A stretch of 64,000 nt of DNA from Pedobacter montanisoli (lineage in GTDB: Bacteria; Bacteroidota; Bacteroidia; Sphingobacteriales; Sphingobacteriaceae), in the NCBI RefSeq assembly GCF_022809115.1, contig NZ_JALGBH010000001.1, forward strand, positions 1,671,117 through 1,735,116, given 5' to 3'. Below the pieces are notes generated by a model. It saw only the letters and a program-made list of their open reading frames with translations. It was not told the origin of the DNA and ran no database searches. Positions 44,569-53,900 of the stretch are shown here, one piece after another. Positions within the stretch are counted from its first letter, which is position 1. Every line of letters begins with the position of its first letter. A program made the translations under genes and the position numbers.

Positions 44569-45357
44569 ATGCAAAATCTTGAATTACGTAAAGTTAACGT
44601 AATCAGGTATGTAACGCCTTTACGTGAGGGAGGCTCTATGCCGGCTATTGCCGAAGCAGATGACGGTTTTCTTTATGTCTTAAAATTTAGAGGAGCCGGA
44701 CAAGGTAAAAAAGCATTGATTGCCGAGCTTATTGGCGGCGAACTGGCTAGAATACTGGGCTTAAAAATGCCTGAAATAGTTTTTGCACATTTAGATGAAG
44801 CATTTGGCAGAACCGAACCCGATGAAGAGATACAGGATTTGCTAAAAGCCAGTACAGGCTTAAATCTGGCAGTACATTATTTATCAGGAGCTATAACTTA
44901 CGATCCGGTTGTAGCTAAAATAGATCCCTTACTGGCTTCAAAAATAGTGTGGTTGGATTGTTTCTTAATGAATATGGACAGGACAGCCCGTAATACCAAT
45001 ATGCTTTACTGGCATAAAGAACTTTGGTTAATAGACCATGGGGCTTCAATGTACTTTCACCACTCATGGCAAAACTGGCAGGAGCAGGCCAAAAAACCTT
45101 TTACATTGGTTAAAGATCATGTCTTATTACCACAGGTGAGTTTAATGGAAGAAGTAGATCAGGAATTTAAATCACTGCTTACTCCTCAGATTATAGAAGC
45201 GGTTCTAAATGTTATTCCTGAAGAATGGCTTGATGATAACTTTTTTAACAGTAGTGCCGAACAGAGAGAAGCTTATGCTTATTTTCTAAATACCAGAGTA
45301 GCAAATTCTCAAATTTTTGTAAAGGAAGCTGAAGATGCAAGAGAGAAACTTATTTGA
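44569..45357 (+). CDS. HipA-like kinase family protein
   Basis: 262 residues from the ATG at 44569. Kinase-like features: Gly-rich loop REGGSMPA (about 19-26), ATP-binding Lys39 (YVLKF), catalytic loop NMDRTARNTN (Asp137, Asn142, Asn144) and metal Asp156 in LIDHGAS, all as in HipA-type kinases (phosphotransfer to a protein). It lacks a HipB partner. An ATG eight codons upstream (44545) is possible because it sits 5 nt from the -7 box; homologues as I recall start near 44569. Its 3' end overlaps the DUF3037 gene by 23 bp; the pair looks like one functional unit. Confidence 0.83.
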   Translation: MQNLELRKVNVIRYVTPLREGGSMPAIAEADDGFLYVLKFRGAGQGKKALIAELIGGELARILGLKMPEIVFAHLDEAFGRTEPDEEIQDLLKASTGLNLAVHYLSGAITYDPVVAKIDPLLASKIVWLDCFLMNMDRTARNTNMLYWHKELWLIDHGASMYFHHSWQNWQEQAKKPFTLVKDHVLLPQVSLMEEVDQEFKSLLTPQIIEAVLNVIPEEWLDDNFFNSSAEQREAYAYFLNTRVANSQIFVKEAEDAREKLI

Positions 45358-45721
45358 GTATGCCATTATACGCGTAATGCCTAAAGTTGAACGCGAAGAA
45401 TTTTTAAATATAGGCGTGATTTTATATTGTGCCAAACAACGGTTTTTAGGCACTAAATATGTTATTGATGAGCATAGATTAAAAATATTATGCGCTGATT
45501 TGGAGATGGATATTTTAGCACAAAATTTAGAATCCTTAAGTCGTATTTGTAAAGGAGGGAATGATGCGGCCCCAATTGGTTTGTTAGACCAACCTTCGCG
45601 TTTTAGGTGGTTAACAGCAGCCAGAAGTACAATTATCCAAACTTCAAAAGTACATCCGGGTCTTTGTACCGATGCGCAAGCTACGCTGGAGCAATTATTT
45701 GATGAAATGGTGAGCCTTTAG
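45335..45721 (+). CDS. DUF3037 family protein
   Basis: 128 residues matching DUF3037 (FEYAIIRVMPKVEREEFLNIGVILYC at the start, PSRFRWLTAARSTIIQTSKVHPGLC in the second half). Soluble, no signal. DUF3037 genes are commonly found after a HipA-like kinase gene and may encode its partner or substrate. Overlap of 23 bp with the kinase. Ends 4 bp from the convergent Nudix gene with no terminator between. Confidence 0.85.
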   Translation: MQERNLFEYAIIRVMPKVEREEFLNIGVILYCAKQRFLGTKYVIDEHRLKILCADLEMDILAQNLESLSRICKGGNDAAPIGLLDQPSRFRWLTAARSTIIQTSKVHPGLCTDAQATLEQLFDEMVSL

Positions 45722-45725
45722 GCAT

Positions 45726-46265
45726 TTAAATTTTTTCAAGGCCATAGAACAAGGCTGCAACGTGTAAAGCCTGATCGATTTTATTTTCTTTGATCAGTTG
45801 CTTTATTTCACTCATAGAATAAAGTTCTACATTTAAAATCTCATGCTCATCTAAATGCTGGACATGCGTTTTTTCTCCGCCGGTAAGTAAATAAGTATGA
45901 GCCCGGTTATTGGCCGTTGCAGGATTAGGATAAAGTGAGCACAATAGTTCACAGTTTGAGAAAGTATAACCTGTTTCTTCAATAAGTTCACGTTTAATGG
46001 CTTCTTCAGGTGTTTCTCCATCATCAATAACACCGCCTGGTATTTCCAATGAAATAATATCTCCGGCAAAACGATACTGGCGTACCATAATAATTTGCTG
46101 ATCTTTAGTTACAGCTATGGCATTTACCCAATCTGGATATTCTAAAACATAATAGTCATCTTTTACAGTGCCGTTAGGAAGTTCAGAGGTATCTACTCTT
46201 AAAGTAGCCCATCTTTCTTTTACCAGATATCTGGATGCAAGTTTTTTCCATTTGGTTATTTCCAT
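45726..46265 (-). CDS. Nudix hydrolase (ADP-ribose/NDP-sugar pyrophosphatase-like)
   Basis: 179 residues from the ATG at 46265. The Nudix box reads GGVIDDGETPEEAIKREL followed by IEETGY, i.e. G-x5-E-x7-REL-x-EE-x-GY. The N-terminal ERWATLRVDTSELPNG and VMVRQYRF-like strand place it near the ADP-ribose pyrophosphatase subgroup. A much longer frame starting at 46427 overlaps the upstream gene and is rejected. 22 bp after the 128-residue gene. Confidence 0.87.
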   Translation of the reverse strand: MEITKWKKLASRYLVKERWATLRVDTSELPNGTVKDDYYVLEYPDWVNAIAVTKDQQIIMVRQYRFAGDIISLEIPGGVIDDGETPEEAIKRELIEETGYTFSNCELLCSLYPNPATANNRAHTYLLTGGEKTHVQHLDEHEILNVELYSMSEIKQLIKENKIDQALHVAALFYGLEKI

Positions 46266-46287
46266 AAAAATGAAGTATAATTTATGC

Positions 46288-46674
46288 TTATAAATATTGT
46301 TGTATAATTTCCTGACGATGTAAGTTAACCAGATGGACCACTTTGTATTGCTCTGATAATTGAAGATAAATAAGATTAAGTTTTGGAGCAATGAGTTTAT
46401 TACGTTCGGCACTGGTTCCAAGTTCATAGTAAAGAAACTCGCTTAATGAATCTAACTTTTCTGAACTAAGTTCTGCTTTGTTCAGCCAATCCTTAAAATG
46501 ATCTAAATCAGGATTATTTAAAATAGTTTCATCGAGAAGAAAGGCGGTTTGTATGGTTTCATTGAAAATAGCCAACGCTTCATCAGGTTTTCCATCAAGC
46601 TTTAATCCCATTATCCGTGCTAAAACCTGAGCCAGTCTTTCAATTTCTGATTTTAAAAGATCTCTTCGATACAT
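46288..46674 (-). CDS. Helical protein of unknown function
   Basis: 128 residues from the ATG at 46674 (MYRRDLLKSEIERLAQVL). All-helical, acidic and lysine-rich, no membrane segment; resembles small helical DUF6483-type proteins only loosely. The ATG lies 10 nt after the T-run of the TPM terminator, and TATTATTG sits 4 nt upstream of it, so it may have its own leaderless promoter. The 5' part of a longer frame is out-of-frame overlap with the TPM gene and is rejected. Confidence 0.65.
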   Translation of the reverse strand: MYRRDLLKSEIERLAQVLARIMGLKLDGKPDEALAIFNETIQTAFLLDETILNNPDLDHFKDWLNKAELSSEKLDSLSEFLYYELGTSAERNKLIAPKLNLIYLQLSEQYKVVHLVNLHRQEIIQQYL

Positions 46675-46678
46675 GCTG

Positions 46679-46686
46679 CAATAATA
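46679..46686 (-). promoter_or_regulatory. Near-consensus -7 box before the helical protein gene
   Basis: Minus strand TATTATTGcagcATG (one mismatch to TAnnTTTG), 4 nt before the ATG at 46674; it lies inside the terminator T-run. Confidence 0.35.
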
Positions 46687-46725
46687 AAAAAACAAGGTTA
46701 TAAAGTGAATAACAATATAACCTTG
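46684..46725 (-). terminator. Terminator of the TPM operon
   Basis: 10-bp perfect stem CAAGGTTATA (46693-46702) and its complement (46716-46725), 13-nt loop, followed on the minus strand by TTTTTTTATTATT. Only 10 nt before the next start codon. Confidence 0.75.
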
Positions 46726-46768
46726 TAGTATGATAAATTTTTCTTTAACTATAAAGAAGAAACTCGGT

Positions 46769-47548
46769 TTACCAGCTTCCGCTGCTTCCGCCTCCGCCAA
46801 AACTACCACCACCAAATCCGCCGAAGCCACCGCCTCCACTACCACCAAAACCACCTCCGCTTCCAAAACCACCTCCAGAATTTCCTCGGCCACCACCAAA
46901 TAGCATAGCCCAAAACAACGCATTTGCAGCTCCGCGTCCGCCAATAACCTGATTACCGCCACCGCCACCACCTCGTTTTAATAGGATGATGATGACAATA
47001 ATAATGATTAAAACAATTAAACCCGATCCGGTTTTATCAGAAGAACTTTTGCGTTTAGGATTATCGTTTTTGTATTCTCCTTTAATTAAAGAAATTATGG
47101 AATTTGTACCAACATTAATGCCTTCATAATAGTTTCCATCCTTAAAATAAGGCTTAATATCATTTTCTATAATGCGTTTGGTGTACATATCTGGTAAAGC
47201 ACCCTCTAATCCATAACCAGTTTGTATAGAAAGTTTTCTGTCGCCTAAAGCAATTAAGAGTACTACCCCGTTATTTTTTGATTTCCCACCAACTCCCCAT
47301 TTCCTACCTAATGCCAATGCATAATCATTAATATCGTACTCGCCAACAGATTTGAGTATAACAACCGCAATCTGGTTAGATGTAGAGTCATCAAACGCAA
47401 CCAGTTTATTTTCGAGGCTGTTAATTTGTTCAGGAGTTAGAGTATGGGTATAATCATTTACCAGAGTAGTAGGCTTTGGTGGAATTTCTTGTGCGAAACC
47501 CAGTTTAAAGCATACCAGAAAGCAAATTAAAGTGATGATCTTTTTCAT
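46769..47548 (-). CDS. TPM-domain protein with Gly-rich C-terminus (YgcG-like)
   Basis: 259 residues: signal peptide (to about residue 19, FKLGFAQ), TPM domain (about 25-165, with NDYTHTLTPEQINSLENKL and SIQTGYGLEGALPD), one membrane helix (about 170-190) and a Gly/Ser-rich tail (about 210-259) ending in GGGSSGSW. TPM-domain family (YgcG in E. coli) is implicated in membrane integrity and photosystem repair in plants. Middle of the LemA-TPM-TPM group, typical for bacteria. Confidence 0.87.
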   Translation of the reverse strand: MKKIITLICFLVCFKLGFAQEIPPKPTTLVNDYTHTLTPEQINSLENKLVAFDDSTSNQIAVVILKSVGEYDINDYALALGRKWGVGGKSKNNGVVLLIALGDRKLSIQTGYGLEGALPDMYTKRIIENDIKPYFKDGNYYEGINVGTNSIISLIKGEYKNDNPKRKSSSDKTGSGLIVLIIIIVIIILLKRGGGGGGNQVIGGRGAANALFWAMLFGGGRGNSGGGFGSGGGFGGSGGGGFGGFGGGSFGGGGSSGSW

Positions 47549-47586
47549 CGTATAGTTTTTCAGTAAGTTATAGTAGGTTAAAACTT

Positions 47587-48036
47587 TTAAGATTTAACCT
47601 TTTGTTCATCAATAAAAACAATATCATTAGGAATTTCATTGATATCATCACTTTGATAAGGAAAGTATATAGCCAGTTTCTCTCCGGCAAGACTAATTCC
47701 GGCAATAATGCCTTCAACTAAATTTCCGCTTAAAAAATGCGCTTTCATGGCAACCTGAACAGTTTCCCAAAAATCTTCGGGAACCAGGGTATCAATGCCT
47801 TTATCACCTATAATGGCAAATTTCTTATCTTCATAAGCAAGGTAAATTAAAACGCCATTATGTTGTGCTGTTTTATCCATTCCTATTTCAAAGAAATATT
47901 CAGTAGCTCTTGTAAAGGCATTATGACCTTTGCAATGCTTTTCTAAAGCTATACGTATTTCGCCTGATGTTGACTTTTCTGCCTGTGCAATAGCCTGTGT
48001 AATAAGTTCCTGCTCTTGAGTTGTGAAAATAGACAT
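47587..48036 (-). CDS. TPM-domain protein
   Basis: 149 residues with a TPM domain and no signal peptide or clear membrane helix: EQELITQAIAQAEKSTSGEIRIALEKHC, then LIYLAYEDKKFAIIGDKGID. 38 bp after its partner TPM gene start on the same strand. Second TPM of the LemA cluster; role unknown, perhaps a cytosolic partner. Confidence 0.85.
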   Translation of the reverse strand: MSIFTTQEQELITQAIAQAEKSTSGEIRIALEKHCKGHNAFTRATEYFFEIGMDKTAQHNGVLIYLAYEDKKFAIIGDKGIDTLVPEDFWETVQVAMKAHFLSGNLVEGIIAGISLAGEKLAIYFPYQSDDINEIPNDIVFIDEQKVKS

Positions 48037-48139
48037 GCTTTTTAAATTTTTTTAAAAGAAGCGCTGATGTGTATTAATCATAAAATATGCCGGACATGAC
48101 CCATGGCAGCCCGGCTATATAATATATGTTTTAACAAAA

Positions 48140-48721
48140 CTAAAATTCAACTTTTGGTGCATTTTGAGCACCGGCATCTGCTTTAAAAGCAGCTTTTTGT
48201 TCGAAACCAAATAAACCTGCTGTAATATTATTTGGAAATGATCTTACTTTTGTATTATATGATTGTACAGATTCATTAAAATCTTTTCTCGCTACTGCAA
48301 TTCGGTTTTCTGTACCTGCCAGTTCAGCAGATAAATCAGTAAATTGTTGTACAGCTTTTAATTCAGGATAGTTCTCTGTTAAAACCATCAGTCTTCCTAA
48401 TGCCTGAGAAATTTGCCCCTGAGCTGCCTGGTATTTCTCCATGCTTTCTGCATCAAGTTTGTTTGGATCAACAGTAATTTGACTTGCTTTACTGCGGGCC
48501 TCAATCACAGCCGTTAGTGTAGATTGTTCATGCTTTGCAGCACCTTTTACGGTATTAACTAAATTAGGAATAAGATCTGCACGACGTTGATATTGTGCCT
48601 CTACCTGTCCCCATTTGGCTTTTACATCTTCATCTAATTTAACCATGCTGTTATAACCGCATCCGCTAAATAATACTAGTGTTGCAGCAATGGCAACAAT
48701 CCCAATTAAAACTTTTTTCAT
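48140..48721 (-). CDS. lemA: LemA-family lipoprotein
   Basis: 193 residues. Lipoprotein signal ATLVLFSGC (Cys21), followed by the LemA helical domain: YNSMVKLDEDVKAKWGQVEAQYQRRADLIPNLVNTVKGA is the family signature. LemA-TPM genes co-occur widely; the function is unknown. First gene of the LemA-TPM-TPM group. Upstream there is ATTGAAT-N8-ATTCAAT (48746-48767), a possible operator. Confidence 0.9.
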   Translation of the reverse strand: MKKVLIGIVAIAATLVLFSGCGYNSMVKLDEDVKAKWGQVEAQYQRRADLIPNLVNTVKGAAKHEQSTLTAVIEARSKASQITVDPNKLDAESMEKYQAAQGQISQALGRLMVLTENYPELKAVQQFTDLSAELAGTENRIAVARKDFNESVQSYNTKVRSFPNNITAGLFGFEQKAAFKADAGAQNAPKVEF

Positions 48722-48745
48722 ATAATATGTCTTTTAGTAAAGTAA

Positions 48746-48767
48746 ATTGAATTTAAATATATTCAAT
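48746..48767. promoter_or_regulatory. Inverted repeat upstream of lemA
   Basis: ATTGAAT (48746-48752) and ATTCAAT (48761-48767), 25 bp before the lemA ATG. Confidence 0.3.
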
Positions 48768-48898
48768 ATCTAGCTATTGTTCGCAAAATTTATACCTTAT
48801 ATTATAACTCAACATTTAACTGACAGACTGTCTCTATTGGTTAAAGAAATTGTTACATTCCAGAATTTGCATTGGCAGGTTTTTATTCTAATTTAATC

Positions 48899-48920
48899 AT
48901 TTACAAAATCTTTTGTAAAT
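48899..48920. promoter_or_regulatory. Palindrome abutting the ECF sigma start codon
   Basis: Perfect 10-bp arms ATTTACAAAA and TTTTGTAAAT around TC, ending one base before the ATG at 48922. Could be an operator or, in mRNA, a hairpin that hides the ribosome binding zone. Confidence 0.5.
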
Positions 48921-48921
48921 C

Positions 48922-49518
48922 ATGTCATTAACAGCGATACATAATGAAGCTACCATTCTATCTCAAATTGCTGATGGTAACGAGGAAGCTTTTAGGAAAT
49001 TGTTTATGGCCTATCATAATCAACTGGCAGAGCACGTGTATTTTCTTACGCATTCTAAGGAAGTTACCGAAGAAATTGTACATGATGTATTTGTTAAAAT
49101 TTGGACAAACAGACAAGATTTAGATCAGATAGAAAAATTCACTGCTTATTTATTTATTATTTGTCGCAATCATACCTTAAATACACTTCGTAAAATAGCT
49201 AAAACACAACAAGCAGATAGTGTATATAAAAATGAGCAATTAAATTCTTGGGGTACAAATGAAATAGATTACGGAGATTTTGATGAGTTATTGGGAAAAT
49301 CTATCGATTTGTTACCAAGTCAGCAACAGCAAGTGTTCAAGTATAGGATGAAAGGGATTAAAAACCCTGAAATTGCAACAAAGATGGGAATTTCTACTGA
49401 GTCGGTTCGGAAATATTATAAGCTTGCTTTAACAGCGCTTGTTAAGCATGTTAAAATGCATCAATCTCTGATTACTTTGTTAACATTGTTGTTACATACA
49501 GAGAATCTCGTAAATTAA
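48922..49518 (+). CDS. ECF RNA polymerase sigma factor (FecI-like, Bacteroidota type)
   Basis: 198 residues. Region 2 has AFRKLFMAYHNQLAEHVYFLTHSKEVTEEIVHDVFVKIWTN; region 4 (about 128-180) has the helix-turn-helix NPEIATKMGISTESVRKYYKLAL. Drives transcription of the SusCD locus after release by its anti-sigma. Followed by the FecR-type gene at 65 bp. A 22-bp palindrome lies directly before its ATG. Confidence 0.92.
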   Translation: MSLTAIHNEATILSQIADGNEEAFRKLFMAYHNQLAEHVYFLTHSKEVTEEIVHDVFVKIWTNRQDLDQIEKFTAYLFIICRNHTLNTLRKIAKTQQADSVYKNEQLNSWGTNEIDYGDFDELLGKSIDLLPSQQQQVFKYRMKGIKNPEIATKMGISTESVRKYYKLALTALVKHVKMHQSLITLLTLLLHTENLVN

Positions 49519-49583
49519 ATATTTTTGAATATCCCGTTTTTTCTTTTTGTGTGTCTTTATGGTATATATCTCAGAAGAATTAT

Positions 49584-50852
49584 ATGCCAAACACTCGTTT
49601 ATTTTACTTATTTGAATTACTACGATCAGGAGAACTTTCTAATAATGAAAGGGAAGAGCTGCTGGATTTACTGGTAAAAGATGAAAACAAAGAAGAGGCT
49701 AAAATATTAATACAAATGGCTTGGGCTGAGTATAAGCCTAAAAATCCTGTTTTTAACGAAACAGAAAGCACAGCGCTCTTCAATAAAATCCTTACAGATG
49801 CTTCAGCAGACCACGAGCCTGTTTCCATAAATAGAGAAGTTAAACCTTTAATTACCTGGAAACGATTTTTAGGTTATGCTGCAATCTTATTGCTGATTTT
49901 TTCAGTATCCATTAAAATTTTTAAAAATCAAACCAGACAAATTTTTACAGCTAGTAATGAAAAAGAACACTCTGCAAAGAACAAAACAGAGATCACATCT
50001 GGGAAAAATAAAGCTACTCTAACATTATCTGATGGTACTAAAATTGACTTAGATGATGTTTCTGCTGGTAAAATTGCTAGCAAAGCCGGAATAAGCATCA
50101 TTAAAATAGCTGATGGACAGTTAGTATATACTGTAACAGGTCGTCAGGATAATACTAAAGACCGGAATTATATTCCTGAAATAAATACTATTTCTACACC
50201 CAGAGGAACTCAATATCAGATTAACTTACCAGATGGCAGTAAAGTTTGGCTTAATGCCGAATCTTCTTTGAAATTTCCAGTTGCATTTGTAGGTAAAGAA
50301 AGGGTGGTAGAATTAACTGGCGAAGCCTATTTCGAAATTAATTCACAGCAACGAGATGGACATAGAATGCCATTTAAAGTACGATCTTATATAGATGGCA
50401 GAAGCCAGGAAGTAGAAGTTTTGGGTACGCATTTTAACATCAAATCATATGCTAATGATGCAGCTACTAAAACTACATTGATAGAAGGAAGTGTACAGAT
50501 TACCAATCTGAATTTGAATAAGACAAATATTTTGCTGCCCGGTCAGCAGGCAATAGCAACCCAAAAGAACACCCAAATAGCAAAGGCCAATATAGAAGAG
50601 GTTATGGCTTGGAAAATGGGAAATTTCATGTTCAATAATTTGGCATTGACAGATATTATGAAACAGTTGGAGCGCTGGTATGATATGGAAGTGAGCTACA
50701 ATCATATGCCCAATTCATCTTATCATGGCTTGATTTCTAGAAAAGTTACTTTGGCTCAGGTGTTAGAAATGCTGGAAATGGCTGGAGATTTAAAATTCAA
50801 GATTACAAAGTCTCCTACAGGAAAAGACAAAATAGAAATTCTAAAAAAATAA
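49584..50852 (+). CDS. FecR-family anti-sigma factor (DUF4974)
   Basis: 422 residues from the ATG at 49584: cytoplasmic sigma-binding N-terminus (about 1-90), a membrane helix (about 93-112) and a periplasmic FecR domain (INTISTPRGTQYQINLPDGSKVWLNAESSLKFP) plus C-terminal DUF4974 (NNLALTDIMKQLERWYDMEVSY). Senses the SusC signal domain and controls the sigma factor. A GTG start at 49551 is possible but this ATG matches the usual N-terminus. Confidence 0.9.
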   Translation: MPNTRLFYLFELLRSGELSNNEREELLDLLVKDENKEEAKILIQMAWAEYKPKNPVFNETESTALFNKILTDASADHEPVSINREVKPLITWKRFLGYAAILLLIFSVSIKIFKNQTRQIFTASNEKEHSAKNKTEITSGKNKATLTLSDGTKIDLDDVSAGKIASKAGISIIKIADGQLVYTVTGRQDNTKDRNYIPEINTISTPRGTQYQINLPDGSKVWLNAESSLKFPVAFVGKERVVELTGEAYFEINSQQRDGHRMPFKVRSYIDGRSQEVEVLGTHFNIKSYANDAATKTTLIEGSVQITNLNLNKTNILLPGQQAIATQKNTQIAKANIEEVMAWKMGNFMFNNLALTDIMKQLERWYDMEVSYNHMPNSSYHGLISRKVTLAQVLEMLEMAGDLKFKITKSPTGKDKIEILKK

Positions 50853-50917
50853 TGTGTTAATCTTTAAAATTTATTGCCCATGTGAGTTCGTAAAAATTAT
50901 CTAAACAAAAACTAACC

Positions 50918-50930
50918 GTGATATTATCAC
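50918..50930. promoter_or_regulatory. Palindrome upstream of the SusC gene
   Basis: GTGATA-T-TATCAC, perfect 6-bp arms, 43 bp before the SusC ATG. Could be an operator. Confidence 0.3.
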
Positions 50931-50973
50931 AACAATCAACCCTAAGTATCTAAAAACCTAAACCAATTGGCGT

Positions 50974-53900
50974 ATGAAGTCTTTCAACACGTTTAAGAGG
51001 ATGTTTTGCAGTTCTGAACCGGAAAACTTAACATCTACATCTACCATTAACCTCCATACTTTTAAAAAACTGGCCATTTTCATTTTGAGTATAGCCTTTC
51101 TTCAGGTAAATGCAAATGGACAAAGACAAAACAACATTACCTTATCCAAAAGAAATGTCTCTTTTGAATATGTATTATCTGAAATTAGGCAACAAAGCGG
51201 ATATGGAGTATTATACAATTCTGATATGATACAAAAAGCAAGTCCTGTGTCTATTAATGTAGTAAACGTTTCTGTAGAAGAAGCATTAAAAGCTTCTGTA
51301 GCAGGGCAACCTTTTAGCTTCCAGCTAAAAAATAATACCGTAGTGATTACCCCTAGAAAAGAAGATCAGAACACAGCCCCTGCAATTGATGTAAAGGGCA
51401 AAGTTTTGGATGAAAAAGGGCTTCCATTACCAGGCGCTTCCATCCGTGTAAAAGGTACTACACAAGGCGTTGTAACAGATCCAAATGGAGTTTTTACTAT
51501 TAAAGCTCTGGATGCTGAAGCAGTTTTGATTGTTTCCTATATTGGTTACCAATCAAAAGAAGTTAAGGCTGGTGCAAATTTAACCATTAGATTAGAACCG
51601 AATAACTCAAATTTAGGTGAAGTGACTGTAATTGGTTATGGTACCCAAAAGAAATCTGAAGTTACGGGCAGTATCACAAATGTTAAAGGTGGAGACGTAG
51701 CCGATCAGCCTGTGGTAAGTTTTGAAGGCGCATTAGGCGGTAGAGCAGCAGGGGTAAACATTGTTGCCAGTTCGGGAAACTTAAACCAGGCCCCTGTATT
51801 TCGTATCAGGGGTACAAACTCTTTATCGCTTAGTTCTTACCCGCTTATTGTAATTGATGGAATACCTAGTTTTACAACGGATGATGATTCAGGATCTGGA
51901 AATACAGAAAATAACCCATTATCTTCTATCAATCCAAATGATATTGAAAGTATTGACATTGCAAAAGATGCAGCAGCAACAAGTATTTACGGTAGCCGTG
52001 CAGCAAATGGTGTAGTATTTATTACAACTAAAAAAGGTAAAGCAGGTAAAGCCAAAATTAATTTCTCTTCAAACTTATCAATTAATACGGCAAGTAATCT
52101 GCCTAAATTGTTAAATGCTGCTCAGTATATCGAAACAAAAAACGAGGGCTTAAGAAATGAAGGAACTTATAATTCAACCACTAATTATTATGGATACTCA
52201 TTAGATGCGAATGGAAATCAAATTGATACCAGATGGTCTGATTATGTATATCAAACTGGTATTTCGACCGCTAATAATCTTAATATTTCTGGTGCTAGTG
52301 AAACAACAAAATACTATGGATCGATAGGTTATACTGATCAGAATGGGATATTTAAGCAAACCAATTTTAACAAAAAAACAGTTTTATTTAATATTGATAA
52401 TAAGACCACTTCTTGGTTAAGTCTTGGAGCTAAAATAAATTATAATAATGAAGTAAATGGTTCGGCCATGTCTAGCGGATCAAGAGGTAACTCTTCTGCT
52501 TCAGGTGGTATGGCCAGAATAGCCCTTATCAGTGCTCCAATTGTAGGACCTTATAATGCCAATGGATCGTTTAATTCTAATTCGGCCGGGTTTATTGGTA
52601 TTATGGACAATAACGGGCATTTATCTTCGCAATCGAGACTTGGATTTTATAATCCTGTAGTCTCTATGGATGCCAACTACTCAAATAGTAAAGTAAATAA
52701 CATCCAATCTAGTGCGTTTGTTAAGATTAACCCGTTAAAATGGATAACTGCTCAATCAATTTATGGTATTGATTATAGGTATGGAACAAATGAAAATTAC
52801 TCGAGTCCGTATAGTGGAGAGGCCATATCAAGCAATGGTAGTGCTTCTAGCATACAAACTACAAGAGAACGTGTGGTTTGGACCAATACTTTAACTTTTG
52901 ATAGAACGCTTGGAACATCGCATAATTTCTCGTTGTTATTAGGAGAAGAAGAACAGACTACTAAAGGTAATCGTTTTGGCTTATCACGTACCGGGCAAAC
53001 AGATCCTTTATATACTAATATTCAAGGTGGATGGCAAAATGTTGCTATAAGTGGTACAGCAAACAGCGTGTTTGATAATTATTTGTTCTCTTTATTTAGT
53101 CGATTACAGTATAATTATAAACAGAAATACTATGCTACAGTCAATTACAGGCAAGATGAATACTCTGCTTTGGGAGCCAACAATAAAAAAGGTACTTTTT
53201 GGGGTGTGTCTGGTGGATGGGATATTTCCAAGGAAGATTTCTGGGCTAACTCAAGTATAAATAAAGTATTTAACAACGTTAAACTGCGTGCCAGTTATGG
53301 TAAAGTAGGTAATATTGGCGGATTAAGTGATTTTGGAGCCATCAATACTTATTCGGCCAGTTTATATGGCGGACAAGCAGGCTTATCATACTCTGCAACC
53401 GGAAATGCTGATTTGCAATGGGAAACCAGTAAAAAGACAGATATCGGAGTAAATTTTGGCCTGTTCGGAAGTAAGATAACCGGAGAGATTGCTTATTATA
53501 AAAATAATATCGACGGATTGATTTTCGCTGTTCCACTTCCTCCTTCAGTAGGTTTACCTAATTCTTCTAACAATACCATCCTTAAAAATGTGGGTAAAAT
53601 GTACAATACAGGACTTGAGTTCACATTGAGTGGCTATCCTGTAAGAACAGATAAATTTAGCTGGAATTCTTCATTTAATTTAACCACTAATAAAAATGAG
53701 GTGTTGGAACTTGCTGATGGTGTACCTAGTATCATTGTAGGTTCTAATGATGGCTTTACCATTACTTTACCGGGTTACTCGGCTGGTATGATTTATGCAA
53801 TCCGTACCGGAGGTATTGATCCGGCTTCAGGAAGACGTATTTTCATTAATGGCGAAGGTAAAAAAGTATTGTATCAACAAGTGATTGGTGCAGGAGCGCC

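Noticed and set aside
46266..46427. 54-codon N-terminal extension of the Nudix frame
   Set aside because: It overlaps the preceding gene's 3' end and adds a non-conserved hydrophobic stretch.
46677..46971. Long upstream extension of the 46288-46674 frame
   Set aside because: It is the out-of-frame overlap with the Gly-rich end of the TPM gene (Val/Ala-rich nonsense); the real start is the ATG at 46674.
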